Positions 15,954 through 24,040 of a stretch of 64,000 nucleotides of DNA are shown here, piece by piece. Origin of the DNA: Ruminococcus sp. OA3. Its GTDB lineage: Bacteria > Bacillota > Clostridia > Lachnospirales > Lachnospiraceae. Made by a program: the position numbers and the translations under genes. Numbering within the stretch: the first letter of the stretch is position 1; each line of letters opens with the position of its first letter. The DNA is taken from positions 3,286,001-3,350,000 of the forward strand of contig NZ_JAKNTO010000001.1 of NCBI RefSeq assembly GCF_022440845.1. The letters run 5' to 3'. The notes under the pieces are model-generated. The model saw only the letters and a program-made list of their open reading frames with translations. It made no database searches and was not told the origin of the DNA.

Positions 15954-16959
15954 GCTTTTCCCCCCTGTCTAATGTTGCAATCTGTTCCATTTCTTCTTCC
16001 GTCAATTCAAATCCGAAGATGTCCTGATTCTCTTTGATATGGTCGGGATTACCGGAACCGGGGATGACAATCACGCCCCGCTGTAGGTTCCAGCGGAGGA
16101 TTACCTGCGCAGATGTTACATCATGTGCGGCGGCTATGCCGGAAACCACTTCGTCAGCAAACAATTCACCCGTATGCCCCCTGCCGCCAAAGGGAGAATA
16201 GCCGTTTACTACAATCCCCAGATTTTGAATATAGGGAATCACCTCTTTTTCCTGATAGTACGGATGAATCTCATTCTGGACGACCGCAGGGGGAATCGTG
16301 ACCTGTGGCAGAAATTCTTCCAGTTCATCAATGTACCAGTTAGACAGCCCTATGGAGCGGATTTTCCCGTCACGAACCGCCTGTTCCATTGCCTTGTAAG
16401 CCTCCACATCACCAGCCCCCGGATGATGCAGGAGCAGCAGGTCGATGTACTCAATATCCAGCGTCTCAAGAGACTCCTCAATGGCTTCCTCCGGATCAGA
16501 AAACTGATTTGGATAAAGTTTGGTTGTAACAAAGATTTCTTCTCTCGGCACACCACTGTTTCGTACAGCCTCTCCCACGCTTTTTTCCGTTCCATAGAAA
16601 GAGGCGGTATCAATCAATCGGCCGCCGCTCTCCAACAAGGCGTCCACGGAATTGATACAGGTTTCATCGGACAGGGCGTATGTACCAAGTCCTGCAATCG
16701 GCATATCATAGCCGCTGTTTAGGCGCACCGTTTTTGTTTCAAAATTGAAAACAGGCACAGATTCGGTCTCGTTTTGATTCCCTTGATTCGTTTCCGCATC
16801 AGATGTCGCTTTTTCCTGTTCAGAGGCTGTCTTGACTGAATCTGGCTCCGCAGACTGTACCTCTGTATTCCGGCCAGGAACCGCTCCCTGACTGCTGCCG
16901 CAGGCAGCCAAAGCAAATAGAAGCACCAAGCCGAGAAGTAGAATTGATATTCTTTTCAT
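15940..16959 (-). CDS. lipoprotein-type aldo/keto reductase
   Basis: The 339-residue protein has a bacterial lipoprotein signal: MKR, a hydrophobic core and the lipobox LAAC with Cys20 as the acylation site. A polar linker rich in Ser, Glu and Gln (about 21-75) leads to a complete aldo/keto reductase barrel with tetrad Asp117, Tyr122, Lys147 and His178. The enzyme would be tethered on the outer face of the membrane, odd for an NADPH-dependent family. I start at ATG 16959 (AAAGGAGG with eight bases of spacing) rather than the TTG just before it. The stop of the nitroreductase gene overlaps this ATG (TGATG). The barrel closely resembles that of the downstream gene. Confidence 0.88.
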   Translation of the reverse strand: MKRISILLLGLVLLFALAACGSSQGAVPGRNTEVQSAEPDSVKTASEQEKATSDAETNQGNQNETESVPVFNFETKTVRLNSGYDMPIAGLGTYALSDETCINSVDALLESGGRLIDTASFYGTEKSVGEAVRNSGVPREEIFVTTKLYPNQFSDPEEAIEESLETLDIEYIDLLLLHHPGAGDVEAYKAMEQAVRDGKIRSIGLSNWYIDELEEFLPQVTIPPAVVQNEIHPYYQEKEVIPYIQNLGIVVNGYSPFGGRGHTGELFADEVVSGIAAAHDVTSAQVILRWNLQRGVIVIPGSGNPDHIKENQDIFGFELTEEEMEQIATLDRGEKHEWY

Positions 16960-17753
16960 CAATCTCTCCTCCTTTCTTTTTCATTATTTGTCGGAACCTG
17001 TACCTGATTACCGCTGAAAAATCCCTGCCTGTGCAGCATTTCTGGAACCTCCGGATAATGGTTGTATGGAAGCTGGTAAAAATCGGCTGCAAGCTGTGTC
17101 CAGTTTCCAACCCTGCTGTTCCACGGACGCTCCTTCAGATAATGGGAATAAATCCCATCATACTGTGCAAGCAGTGGCCCCAAATCCTGATTGTACTGTT
17201 CTTCAAAATAAACCGCTTCTCTTGGTAAGCGTGGCTTGATACCGGGATTTTCCGCAGGATAGCCTATGCAAAGACCAAGCAGTGGAAGCACATATTTAGG
17301 AAGGTTCAATTCTTGAATTACTTCCAAACCATGAAGCCGAATGTCTCCAATCGGCACTGTTCCCAGACCAAAGGATTCCGCAGTGGCCACGGCGGTTCCG
17401 AGGGCGATTCCGACCTCGTTTGCTCCTACAATCAGGTTATCAACCTGACTGACCGTTTCATCAAGGGTCTGTCCCTTTGCCTGACAAGCCAGCCATGTCC
17501 GGTAAAAGTCTGCACAGAATACCAGAAAAACCGGAGCCTGTGCGATGTGCTTTTGCCCGCCGCAAAGTTCGGACATCTTCTCCCTGCGCTCTTTGTCTTT
17601 TACTGCAACGACAGAAACGTGCTGCAAGTTGACCCAATTGGGCGCAGCCTGCACTGCTTTCATAATCTGGTCTAAGATTTCTCCCTCAACCGCCTTGTCC
17701 GCATAGACACGGATAGAACGATGGGAAAGTAACGTGTCCATCACTTTATTCAT
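16959..17753 (-). CDS. NfsA-like nitroreductase (FMN, NADPH)
   Basis: The 264-residue protein opens with the nitroreductase signature LLSHRSIRVYADKAV and contains LVVGAN-type and ESFGLGTVPIGDIR segments and LGLCIGYPAENPGIKPRLP, which match the NfsA/FRP group of flavin reductases and nitroreductases. It would reduce nitro or quinone compounds, or free flavin, with NAD(P)H. It sits sixth from last in the redox operon layout (between the papain-like gene and the lipoprotein reductase) and its stop overlaps the next start. Cofactor and family are well supported; the substrate is open. Confidence 0.88.
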   Translation of the reverse strand: MNKVMDTLLSHRSIRVYADKAVEGEILDQIMKAVQAAPNWVNLQHVSVVAVKDKERREKMSELCGGQKHIAQAPVFLVFCADFYRTWLACQAKGQTLDETVSQVDNLIVGANEVGIALGTAVATAESFGLGTVPIGDIRLHGLEVIQELNLPKYVLPLLGLCIGYPAENPGIKPRLPREAVYFEEQYNQDLGPLLAQYDGIYSHYLKERPWNSRVGNWTQLAADFYQLPYNHYPEVPEMLHRQGFFSGNQVQVPTNNEKERRRD

Positions 17754-17788
17754 TAATAATCACCTCATTTCAAAATTCATCAGATCCA

Positions 17789-18388
17789 TTACGCAAATAT
17801 GCGAATGAACCCGCCTTTTTTCCAATAACCTGTATTCCACAGCTCTTGCAGGTTCAGCCATCGAAAACTTCCATAAGTAACAGCCTTCACATAAAATTCT
17901 TCTTCAAATTCTTCGTATCCGGCCAGATTAAACCAGTGCCACTGAAAGTCATGGAATACAGGAGTCTTATGGTATAGAAGCAGAAATGGGACGAGGATGC
18001 CGCAATCAATTCGCTCTCTGATCTGCTGTGCAGCTTCCTTCCATGAAGCCGTTCCAGGCAGACCATCCGCTTTCAAGGTATCTGCGCCAACAGCCCGCCA
18101 ATATGCTGTCACGCCTGAAAGATAGCGCTCCAGCGTATCAATTCCTTGCCAGCTCGGATGCAAATATGGTTTCATGATGGCAGAAAATGCAAGATACTCT
18201 TTTTTGCCAAGTCTGTGTGCATCATAGGGATACAATAAATTCTGTCCCTTTTGCCTTGATAGATGGATACAAAGGTCGCAGGCCGTCACTGCCGCACAGC
18301 CGCCATCGTACATTGACCAGTCCTGAAACCACTCCTGATTCCATCCCAACGCATTTTCGATTTGAAAATAATCCAGTTCTTTTCTCAT
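17789..18388 (-). CDS. papain-fold (C39-like) protein of unknown function
   Basis: The 199-residue protein is not clearly a known family to me. It has features of a C39/papain-like fold: GGCAAVTACDL near the N-terminus (Cys31 at the start of a helix) and, late in the chain, FQWHWFNLAGYEE (His151 at the start of a strand) followed by SFRWLNLQELWNTGYWKKGGF, like the closing strands of such peptidases. There is no signal peptide or membrane helix, so it is probably cytosolic. The ribosome site is weak (AAAGGGC). It lies between flavodoxin and nitroreductase genes in the redox operon, where a peptidase or amidase is unexpected. The catalytic assignment is inference from motif order only. Confidence 0.55.
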   Translation of the reverse strand: MRKELDYFQIENALGWNQEWFQDWSMYDGGCAAVTACDLCIHLSRQKGQNLLYPYDAHRLGKKEYLAFSAIMKPYLHPSWQGIDTLERYLSGVTAYWRAVGADTLKADGLPGTASWKEAAQQIRERIDCGILVPFLLLYHKTPVFHDFQWHWFNLAGYEEFEEEFYVKAVTYGSFRWLNLQELWNTGYWKKGGFIRIFA

Positions 18389-18450
18389 AAATGCCCTTTA
18401 TTATGGTTTCCGACGCGGAAGTTACCTCTGCGCCGGAGACCGCCGCCAGT

Positions 18451-18930
18451 TTACTGTGTTAAGCCGTTCTTTTTCAGCCAGTCGGAAATTTTAGCCTTAG
18501 CGCCTGTGCCGCCATCCTCATAGATGTTCAGGCTGTCAAGAATTTCCGAGTCTTTACAAAGCGTCCGGATATCAGCCACAATATGCCCTAAGCCTCCGCC
18601 GCCGTTGGTACAGAACAGTGCAATTTTCTTACCTGCAAATTCATTCTCCGTCAAAAAGCTGGCAACCGGCGGAGCCATCGTGTTAAACCAGTTGGGTGTG
18701 CCAAGAAGAATGGTGTCATAGGCAGCTAAATCTACTGCCTGCCCCGCCAGTTTAGGGCGATATCTTTCACTGGTTTCCCTGCGTCCCTGCCGCTCCGTAG
18801 TGTCGTAATCCTCGGAATAAGGGATTGATGGCTTTATCTCAAACAGCGTGCCGCCGGTCTGCTCCTGAATCTGCCGCGCAATACCTTTTGTGTTTCCCAT
18901 ATAAGAAAAATAAGCAATTAAAGTTTTCAT
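18451..18930 (-). CDS. flavodoxin
   Basis: The 159-residue protein starts MKTLIAYFSYMGNTKGIA, the FMN phosphate-binding loop (S/T-x-x-G-N-T) at residues 9-15. FLGTPNW-like LLGTPNWFNTMAPP and LFCTNGGGGLGHI are the two isoalloxazine loops. The size suits a short-chain flavodoxin that carries electrons between reductases. It lies in the redox operon, between flavin reductase and the papain-like gene, so it may supply electrons to the old-yellow-enzyme or nitroreductase of the same operon. Confidence 0.9.
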   Translation of the reverse strand: MKTLIAYFSYMGNTKGIARQIQEQTGGTLFEIKPSIPYSEDYDTTERQGRRETSERYRPKLAGQAVDLAAYDTILLGTPNWFNTMAPPVASFLTENEFAGKKIALFCTNGGGGLGHIVADIRTLCKDSEILDSLNIYEDGGTGAKAKISDWLKKNGLTQ

Positions 18931-18972
18931 CGTATAATCTCCTTTCTAAACGCACATTTTATAAAGTCATTG

Positions 18973-19530
18973 TCATAGGTTCAAACCGTCTTTAAAAGCA
19001 TTGCCTGTCTTTTTTCCAAGAACCAAATAGGCGTCATTTGCGGCATCCAGTGTGATTGCCTGCAGTTTTTCGGGATCAATCTTTCCAGTTTCATTCAGAA
19101 TTTTCTCATCCGCACTGACATTGACGATTTTTCCAATTAATGCTCCGGTTACCTCATCATAACTTTCCAAAGTGCATTCCAGCGCAAGCGGAAGTTCTTC
19201 GATTAAGGGAGCATCCACAAATTCACTGTTGATTGCATGGAAACCCGCCTTTGCAAATTTGTCCGGCACATTGTTTGCGGATATCACGCCTACATAATCT
19301 GCCTCGGTTGTATGGGCAACGTCTGCCATACTGACAGTAAACGCTTTTTTAGCAAGGATATTCTTTGTGGTTTTATGTCCGGCGCTCAGAATGATATAGA
19401 CCTGCTCCATACTGGAAATACAGCCCCATGCGGCAGTCATCGCATTTGGCGTATCGTCCTCCCCGTATGCGGCAATAATCAGCACCGGCTGAGGATATAG
19501 ATAAGGTTTTGCTCCAAAATTTTTTCTCAT
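18973..19530 (-). CDS. flavin reductase family protein (FMN-binding split barrel)
   Basis: The 185-residue protein shows the split-barrel pattern: PQPVLIIAAYGEDDTPNAMTAAWG near the N-terminus (the conserved N-x-M-T/A-x-A-W segment that contacts flavin), VYIILSAGHKTTKNILAKKAFTVSMAD and later ALECTLESYDEVTGALIGKIV. Members bind FMN and often pass electrons to partner enzymes. The start overlaps the stop of the old-yellow-enzyme gene by four bases (ATGA), so both are translated together. It is a cytosolic soluble protein. Confidence 0.88.
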   Translation of the reverse strand: MRKNFGAKPYLYPQPVLIIAAYGEDDTPNAMTAAWGCISSMEQVYIILSAGHKTTKNILAKKAFTVSMADVAHTTEADYVGVISANNVPDKFAKAGFHAINSEFVDAPLIEELPLALECTLESYDEVTGALIGKIVNVSADEKILNETGKIDPEKLQAITLDAANDAYLVLGKKTGNAFKDGLNL

Positions 19531-20567
19531 AATATATCTTTCCTTTCCATCTTTTTGTTTTTATAGGCAGGGCATTTTTCATAATGCTCCAGCCACTTAC
19601 ATTCACGGCACCGAAAACAGGAGTGATAGCCTTTGTTCTCTACAGAGTGCCTGATGAAATTTTCATCTGCAAGGAACGGCCTGCCAAATGCGGCAAAGTC
19701 AGCCATGCCATTTTCTATCAGTTGTTCCGCCCGCTGCAATGTCTGAATATCGTTCACAACAATAACCGGAATCTGTACAGCCTCCTTAATTTTGATCCCC
19801 GCATATACGACAGCATTAAATGGGAAATCATTGGGAAGGCTGATTTCTCTTGCTGACGGAATGCCGGAAGATACATGGAGCATATCAACGCCAAGTTCTT
19901 CAAGGGTCTGTGCCATACGGACATCGGATTCCGCCGGGCTGCACCAGCCCATCCTATAGGCAATGATAAAATCATCACCGGCAAACTCCTTGATTTGTGT
20001 AACAATCTCACGAACAAACCGTATTCTATGTTCAAAGTTCCCGCCGTAAGAATCCTTACGCTGATTGGATTGTTCAGAGGTCACCATATTCAAGAAAAAT
20101 CCATGCGCTCCATGAAGCTCCACCCCATCACATCCGGCCTCTTTGCACCGTCTGGCCGCATCAATAAACGCATTCCGAATATGCTGCATTTCGGCTGTAG
20201 TGTATCCGTTAATCGATGCGCCCGAATCAAAATCCCTGCTGGAAAAACCAAGCTGTACAAAGACCTTGCTGCCATGTGCATGGAATGTGTCGGCGATTGC
20301 TTTCAGCGGGGTCTTGTGTTCGTCTGAAAAAATGCCGGTGTGATAGACGCCCACGCCATTTATAGAGCTGTCAGTTGGAGTTACCGCCAGCGCCTGCACA
20401 ATCAGCAAACCCATATCATTATCCGCCCGGCTCAAATAGTGTTCCAACAGCTCATCGCTAATCACCCCGTCAGAACGCTCCGGAATACCGAACGGCACCA
20501 TCGGGGCCATTACAATGTGGTTTTGAAACACAACCTTCTTAACCTGAATTGGTTCAAAAATTTTCAT
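19527..20567 (-). CDS. NADH:flavin oxidoreductase, old yellow enzyme family
   Basis: The 346-residue TIM barrel has the OYE pattern: IFEPIQVKKVVFQNHIVMAPM at the N-terminus, CDGVELHGAHGFFLNMVTS (substrate His and neighbouring residues), FRxRxxRVRE-like EHRIRFVREIV, and GMADFAAFGRPFLADENF at the C-terminus. A tail of Cys residues (CFRCRECKWLEHYEKCPAY) resembles the iron-sulfur cysteines of the two-domain 2-enoate reductases but without the second domain. It would reduce C=C bonds of enones or nitro esters. The start at 20567 has AGGAGG with good spacing; the longer frame to 20654 overlaps the ADH gene. Confidence 0.88.
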   Translation of the reverse strand: MKIFEPIQVKKVVFQNHIVMAPMVPFGIPERSDGVISDELLEHYLSRADNDMGLLIVQALAVTPTDSSINGVGVYHTGIFSDEHKTPLKAIADTFHAHGSKVFVQLGFSSRDFDSGASINGYTTAEMQHIRNAFIDAARRCKEAGCDGVELHGAHGFFLNMVTSEQSNQRKDSYGGNFEHRIRFVREIVTQIKEFAGDDFIIAYRMGWCSPAESDVRMAQTLEELGVDMLHVSSGIPSAREISLPNDFPFNAVVYAGIKIKEAVQIPVIVVNDIQTLQRAEQLIENGMADFAAFGRPFLADENFIRHSVENKGYHSCFRCRECKWLEHYEKCPAYKNKKMERKDIL

Positions 20568-20622
20568 GCTGCCTCCTTTCAGAATTTTACAAAGCACAAG
20601 AAATTGAGTGATTCCGTTGGTT

Positions 20623-21798
20623 TCAACGGTAAGATTTCTCAAAGATACCTGCACATTCCTCGGCTGTCATTTCGCATGGATTGGCAAGGAACAGGCCGCC
20701 CATCGTTTCTCTCGCATTGACCGCCAGCGTCATACATTCGTCCGGGGTAAATCCATAGTCGCTCATTTTCAGATCATCCACGCCGCAATCCTTTTGAATC
20801 TGTACAAGTGCGGTAATAAAATCCTCCGGCTTGTCAGCATCCGGGATTCCCATTACTTTCGCCATCTTGATAAACTGCCCGTCACAGGCGTGTTTTTCAA
20901 TGAAAAACTCCGCAAATGCCTTAGAAATCATAATAAGTCCCGCGCCGTGGGGCAGATTGTGGTGATATGCGCTCATGGCATGTTCCATCGAGTGCTGCGC
21001 AGTAGTGCTGGTAAGCTGCATGGTGATGCCTGCGATGGTGCTGCCATAAGCCACTCTCTCACGGGCTTCCAGATCATTCCCGTCTTTTATAGCACGGGGC
21101 AGATATCCAGCGATGTTTTCAATAGCGGAAAGGGCAATGGTTTCGCTGAGGATGTTAATGCCATTTGAAATCATGACCTCCGTATTATGGAACAGTGCAT
21201 CAAAGCCCTGATATGCGGTGTACTTCGGTGGAACGGTTTTCATAAGCTCCGGATCAACAATGGAGAGAACAGGTACCAGTTCGGGATACCCAAAGCCAAT
21301 CTTTTCATGGGTGTCCGGGTTGGAGATAACACCCCAGCAGTTGATCTCAGAGCCTGTGCCGGACGAGGTCGCGATGGTTACAATCGGCAGACCGGGATTC
21401 ACGAGAGGCTGCCCTTTGCCGGTTCCACCGTTCACATAATCCCACAGATCACCGGGATTGGTTGCCATAGCCGAGATTGCGGTAGACGAATCCAGCACCG
21501 CGCCGCCGCCGAGAGCAACAATAAAGTCACAGCCGTTCTCCTTTGCGAAAGCAGCGCCCTCCATGATGACCTCTTTCAGCGGATTTTCCATGATCTTGTT
21601 AAATACTGCGTATTCGACGGAAGCCTTATTAAGCTGCTCCACTACACGGTCAAAAGAGCCGTTTGCCTTTGTAGATTTGCCATTGGAAATCAGCAACAGT
21701 GCCTTTTTCCCTGGCAGTTTCTGCTCTCCAAGCTCACTGAGCTTACCGCTGCCAAAAATCAGATTCGTAGGGTTGTTAAAATTGAAAGTCATGTTCAT
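20623..21798 (-). CDS. iron-containing (group III) alcohol dehydrogenase
   Basis: The 391-residue enzyme interconverts alcohols and aldehydes with NAD(P)H. The NAD loop is ALGGGAVLDSSTAIS (GGGSxxDxxK-type, with the lysine replaced), TIATSSGTGSEIN follows, and the Fe ligands are Asp and His in GFDALFH and the His residues of SMEHAMSAYHHNLPHG. Its length is normal. Two bracketing genes are redox enzymes, and it is the second gene of the operon after a small protein. It would supply or use aldehydes for the reductases downstream. Confidence 0.92.
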   Translation of the reverse strand: MNMTFNFNNPTNLIFGSGKLSELGEQKLPGKKALLLISNGKSTKANGSFDRVVEQLNKASVEYAVFNKIMENPLKEVIMEGAAFAKENGCDFIVALGGGAVLDSSTAISAMATNPGDLWDYVNGGTGKGQPLVNPGLPIVTIATSSGTGSEINCWGVISNPDTHEKIGFGYPELVPVLSIVDPELMKTVPPKYTAYQGFDALFHNTEVMISNGINILSETIALSAIENIAGYLPRAIKDGNDLEARERVAYGSTIAGITMQLTSTTAQHSMEHAMSAYHHNLPHGAGLIMISKAFAEFFIEKHACDGQFIKMAKVMGIPDADKPEDFITALVQIQKDCGVDDLKMSDYGFTPDECMTLAVNARETMGGLFLANPCEMTAEECAGIFEKSYR

Positions 21799-21819
21799 AA
21801 TAGATTCCTCCTATAAATT

Positions 21820-22050
21820 CTACATTTTTTCTTTTTTCATTTCATAAACCAGATAATCAAGGCAGTCAATCATATGCTGGCTGACATGAACCTGATCCAA
21901 AAGTGACAATCTGTGTATGGAAAGAAGCCGTAATTGTTCCTGCCGTTTTCCTTCCTTTTGAAGCTGTAAATATCTTCTTATAGCAGCTTCGTCAAAACCC
22001 GCGTCATTCAAATTGCGAAGAAGACGTTCTTCCTCTGGCATTTCATTCAC
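21820..22050 (-). CDS. small helical protein, first gene of the redox operon
   Basis: This gene encodes 76 charged residues, rich in Glu, Leu, Gln and Arg, with predicted helices (EERLLRNLNDAGFDEAAIRRYLQLQKEG, then LLSIHRLSLLDQVHVSQHMIDCLDYLVYEM). The start is GTG, seven bases after AAGGAGG. I do not recognise a named family. Its position at the head of the operon next to a divergent LysR gene suggests a regulatory or accessory role, but nothing in the sequence proves it. Confidence 0.65.
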   Translation of the reverse strand: MNEMPEEERLLRNLNDAGFDEAAIRRYLQLQKEGKRQEQLRLLSIHRLSLLDQVHVSQHMIDCLDYLVYEMKKEKM

Positions 22051-22075
22051 CTGACCACCTCCTTCTTATGCTTTT

Positions 22076-22104
22076 AGTATATGGTCCCAAACGCGAAATA
22101 GCAA
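22076..22104 (-). promoter_or_regulatory. promoter of the nine-gene redox operon
   Basis: -35 TTGCTA (22099-22104), a 17-base spacer and -10 TATACT (22076-22081) on the minus strand. It lies back to back with the lysR promoter, so the LysR protein likely acts in the space between. Confidence 0.65.
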
Positions 22105-22131
22105 ATACCTAAATCAAATTCCATGTTTTGC

Positions 22132-22160
22132 TTTACAGGCATATCACAACGTAATATAAT
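22132..22160 (+). promoter_or_regulatory. promoter of the lysR gene
   Basis: -35 TTTACA (22132-22137), a 17-base spacer and consensus -10 TATAAT (22155-22160). Start near 22167 would leave a leader of about 120 nt. Confidence 0.7.
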
Positions 22161-22174
22161 GTAACCATAATGTG

Positions 22175-22270
22175 ACTTATCAGCAGACAGGCAAGCGGCG
22201 CCGCAGGCGGCATTTGGACGGACCTGATAAGTTAACGTAGAAATCTAGTAGCGCAGGGTTGGAGTCCTGC
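22175..22270 (+). promoter_or_regulatory. structured 5' leader of the lysR mRNA
   Basis: Outer arms ACTTATCAG (22175-22183) and CTGATAAGT (22224-22232) enclose 40 GC-rich bases containing the palindrome GCGGCGCCGC. A second hairpin, GCAGG...CCTGC, lies just before the GGGAGGAGG ribosome site. It does not match a riboswitch that I know. The pairing is visible; a regulatory role is inference. Confidence 0.45.
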
Positions 22271-22289
22271 ATAGTGGGAGGAGGTTTTC

Positions 22290-23180
22290 ATGGAAATCAG
22301 AGTGCTTCGCTATTTTTTAACCATAGCCAGAGAGGGAAGCATTACAAACGCTGCAAATTTTCTTCATGTAACGCAGCCCACGCTTTCGCGGCAGATTAAA
22401 GAATTGGAGGAGGAGCTTGGGCAAAAACTGTTTATTCGCGGGAGCCACAATATGACTTTGACTACTGAGGGAATGATTCTGCGCAAGAGGGCGGAAGAAA
22501 TTGTCTCTATGGTGGATAAGACAGAAGCTGAATTTAATTATATGGAAAATATCATAGGCGGCGATATCTATATAGGTGGCGGAGAAACAGATGCAATCAA
22601 ACTGGTAGCAGAGGTGGCAAAGGATTTGAGAAGCAATTACCCTAATATCCATTATCATCTATACAGCGGAAATGCGGCGGATGTAACTGAGCGGTTAGAT
22701 AAAGGGCTGCTGGATTTTGGGATTTTAATACAGCCTGCAGATATTTCCAAGTATGACTACTTAAATCTCCCGGCCAGAGATGTATGGGGCGTTGTTATGA
22801 GAAAAGACAGCACATTGGCTCAGAAGAAAGCGATTCAGAAAGAGGATTTGCTAAATGTGCCTCTCATCTGTTCCCGGCAGGCTATAACACGGGAAGGTTC
22901 AAAAAACGAGTTTGCTGAATGGTTTGGAGAGGATTTTGATAAGCTAGATGTAGTGACCACCTTCAATCTTGTTTACAATGCAGCTATCATGGTGGATGCC
23001 GGAATCGGCTATGCGGTAACTATTGATAAAATAGCCAATACGTCAGAGAGCAGCAACCTTTGTTTCAGACCACTGGAACCGAGACTGGATTCTGGTTTGA
23101 ATATTATCTGGAAAAAGTATCAGGTTTTTTCTTCTGCAGCAGAATTATTTTTAGAGAAGCTAAGAGCACGTTTTGCATAA
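22290..23180 (+). CDS. LysR family transcriptional regulator
   Basis: The 296-residue protein has the N-terminal winged helix of LysR regulators (RYFLTIAREGSITNAANFLHVTQPTLSRQIKELEEELG, residues about 7-45) and a two-lobed effector domain (about 90-290, e.g. GGDIYIGGGETDA, LLDFGILIQP, NAAIMVDAGIGYAVT). The ribosome site is a strong GGAGGAGG. It is divergent from the nine-gene redox operon, the standard layout for a LysR activator of the neighbouring genes. The effector is not predictable; electrophile or quinone stress would fit the target enzymes. Confidence 0.93.
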   Translation: MEIRVLRYFLTIAREGSITNAANFLHVTQPTLSRQIKELEEELGQKLFIRGSHNMTLTTEGMILRKRAEEIVSMVDKTEAEFNYMENIIGGDIYIGGGETDAIKLVAEVAKDLRSNYPNIHYHLYSGNAADVTERLDKGLLDFGILIQPADISKYDYLNLPARDVWGVVMRKDSTLAQKKAIQKEDLLNVPLICSRQAITREGSKNEFAEWFGEDFDKLDVVTTFNLVYNAAIMVDAGIGYAVTIDKIANTSESSNLCFRPLEPRLDSGLNIIWKKYQVFSSAAELFLEKLRARFA

Positions 23181-23208
23181 ATAATTGTCTGTTTCCAAAG
23201 AGTAAAGA

Positions 23209-23252
23209 TGGCGGATAGACGCTTTATAAGCTGAACCTATCCGCCACTTTTA
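23209..23252 (+). terminator. intrinsic terminator of lysR
   Basis: Perfect 10-bp arms TGGCGGATAG / CTATCCGCCA with an 18-base loop, then CTTTTACCTTTC. It lies 28 bases after the lysR stop. Confidence 0.7.
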
Positions 23253-23356
23253 CCTTTCAATACTTTGCAAAGCACATTTTTAATCTGCGAGATGCCCCAT
23301 GATTTTTCACAATTGCAGCATCATACAGACTTTTTAACATCTTCCAAAACGGCATC

Positions 23357-23884
23357 TTATAACGACTCCCCAAACCGCCTGAGTTCCGCAAGCTTTGCAT
23401 CCGATCCGTTCTCTTCTCCGTGTGCCGTAAATATGCCCATGTCTTCAAGTCCGAGAAAGTCCAGAAAATCTCCTTTAAAAGAGAACAGTGCCCCGTCGTA
23501 CATGTCTGCATTCCCGGAGCTTAAAATCATGGCGGCTTTTTTAAGGCCGGCCGGTTTTACCGGGTATGCCACCGCATAAAAACGGTCGATCACACATTTT
23601 AACTGTCCCGACATCCCGTGATAATAAATCGGTGACGCCAGCACCAGCATCTCCGCCTTTTTCAGCAGCTCATAGATTTCCTGCATATCATCCTTCTGGA
23701 TACATTCCCCTTTTCCTTCTGTATGGCAATGTTCACAGGCAATGCATCCGCCTACTTTCTTTTTACAGACATCAATCACGTCCACCTGATGTCCGGAAGA
23801 CATGGCACCTTCCCGAAATGCTCTGATCATATGTACGGTATTTCCATCTGGCCGTGGACTGCCGTTCAGCACTAATATACGCAT
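23357..23884 (-). CDS. NADPH-dependent FMN reductase / flavodoxin-like multimeric flavodoxin
   Basis: The 175-residue protein begins MRILVLNGSPRPDGNTVHMI, the FMN-binding loop of the flavodoxin-like NADPH reductases. It contains VGGCIACEHCHTEGKGECIQKDDM, the Cys-rich region typical of the clostridial iron-sulfur flavoprotein-like group (CxxCxxC, here CIACEHC), and LVLASPIYYHGMSGQLKCVIDRFYA. It is a soluble electron-transfer flavoprotein. It stands alone, with no obvious operon partner. Confidence 0.85.
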   Translation of the reverse strand: MRILVLNGSPRPDGNTVHMIRAFREGAMSSGHQVDVIDVCKKKVGGCIACEHCHTEGKGECIQKDDMQEIYELLKKAEMLVLASPIYYHGMSGQLKCVIDRFYAVAYPVKPAGLKKAAMILSSGNADMYDGALFSFKGDFLDFLGLEDMGIFTAHGEENGSDAKLAELRRFGESL

Positions 23885-23968
23885 TCACCGATTCCTCCTC
23901 TGATTTTATTGTCCTTGTAGTTTTATGATAATACATCCTGCGGAAATTATCCACTGCTTGTTTGTCTC

Positions 23969-24004
23969 TTGACATATATTCTTAATTATGCAACAATAGT
24001 TGCA
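23969..24004 (+). promoter_or_regulatory. promoter and dyad operator of the second TetR gene
   Basis: -35 TTGACA (23969-23974) with a 17-base spacer to a weak -10 AACAAT (23992-23997). The -10 lies inside a dyad, TGCAAC-AATA-GTTGCA (23989-24004), so the encoded TetR protein could repress itself. Confidence 0.5.
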
Positions 24005-24040
24005 CAACATATGTAATCTAACGAGAGAGGGTATATTTCT

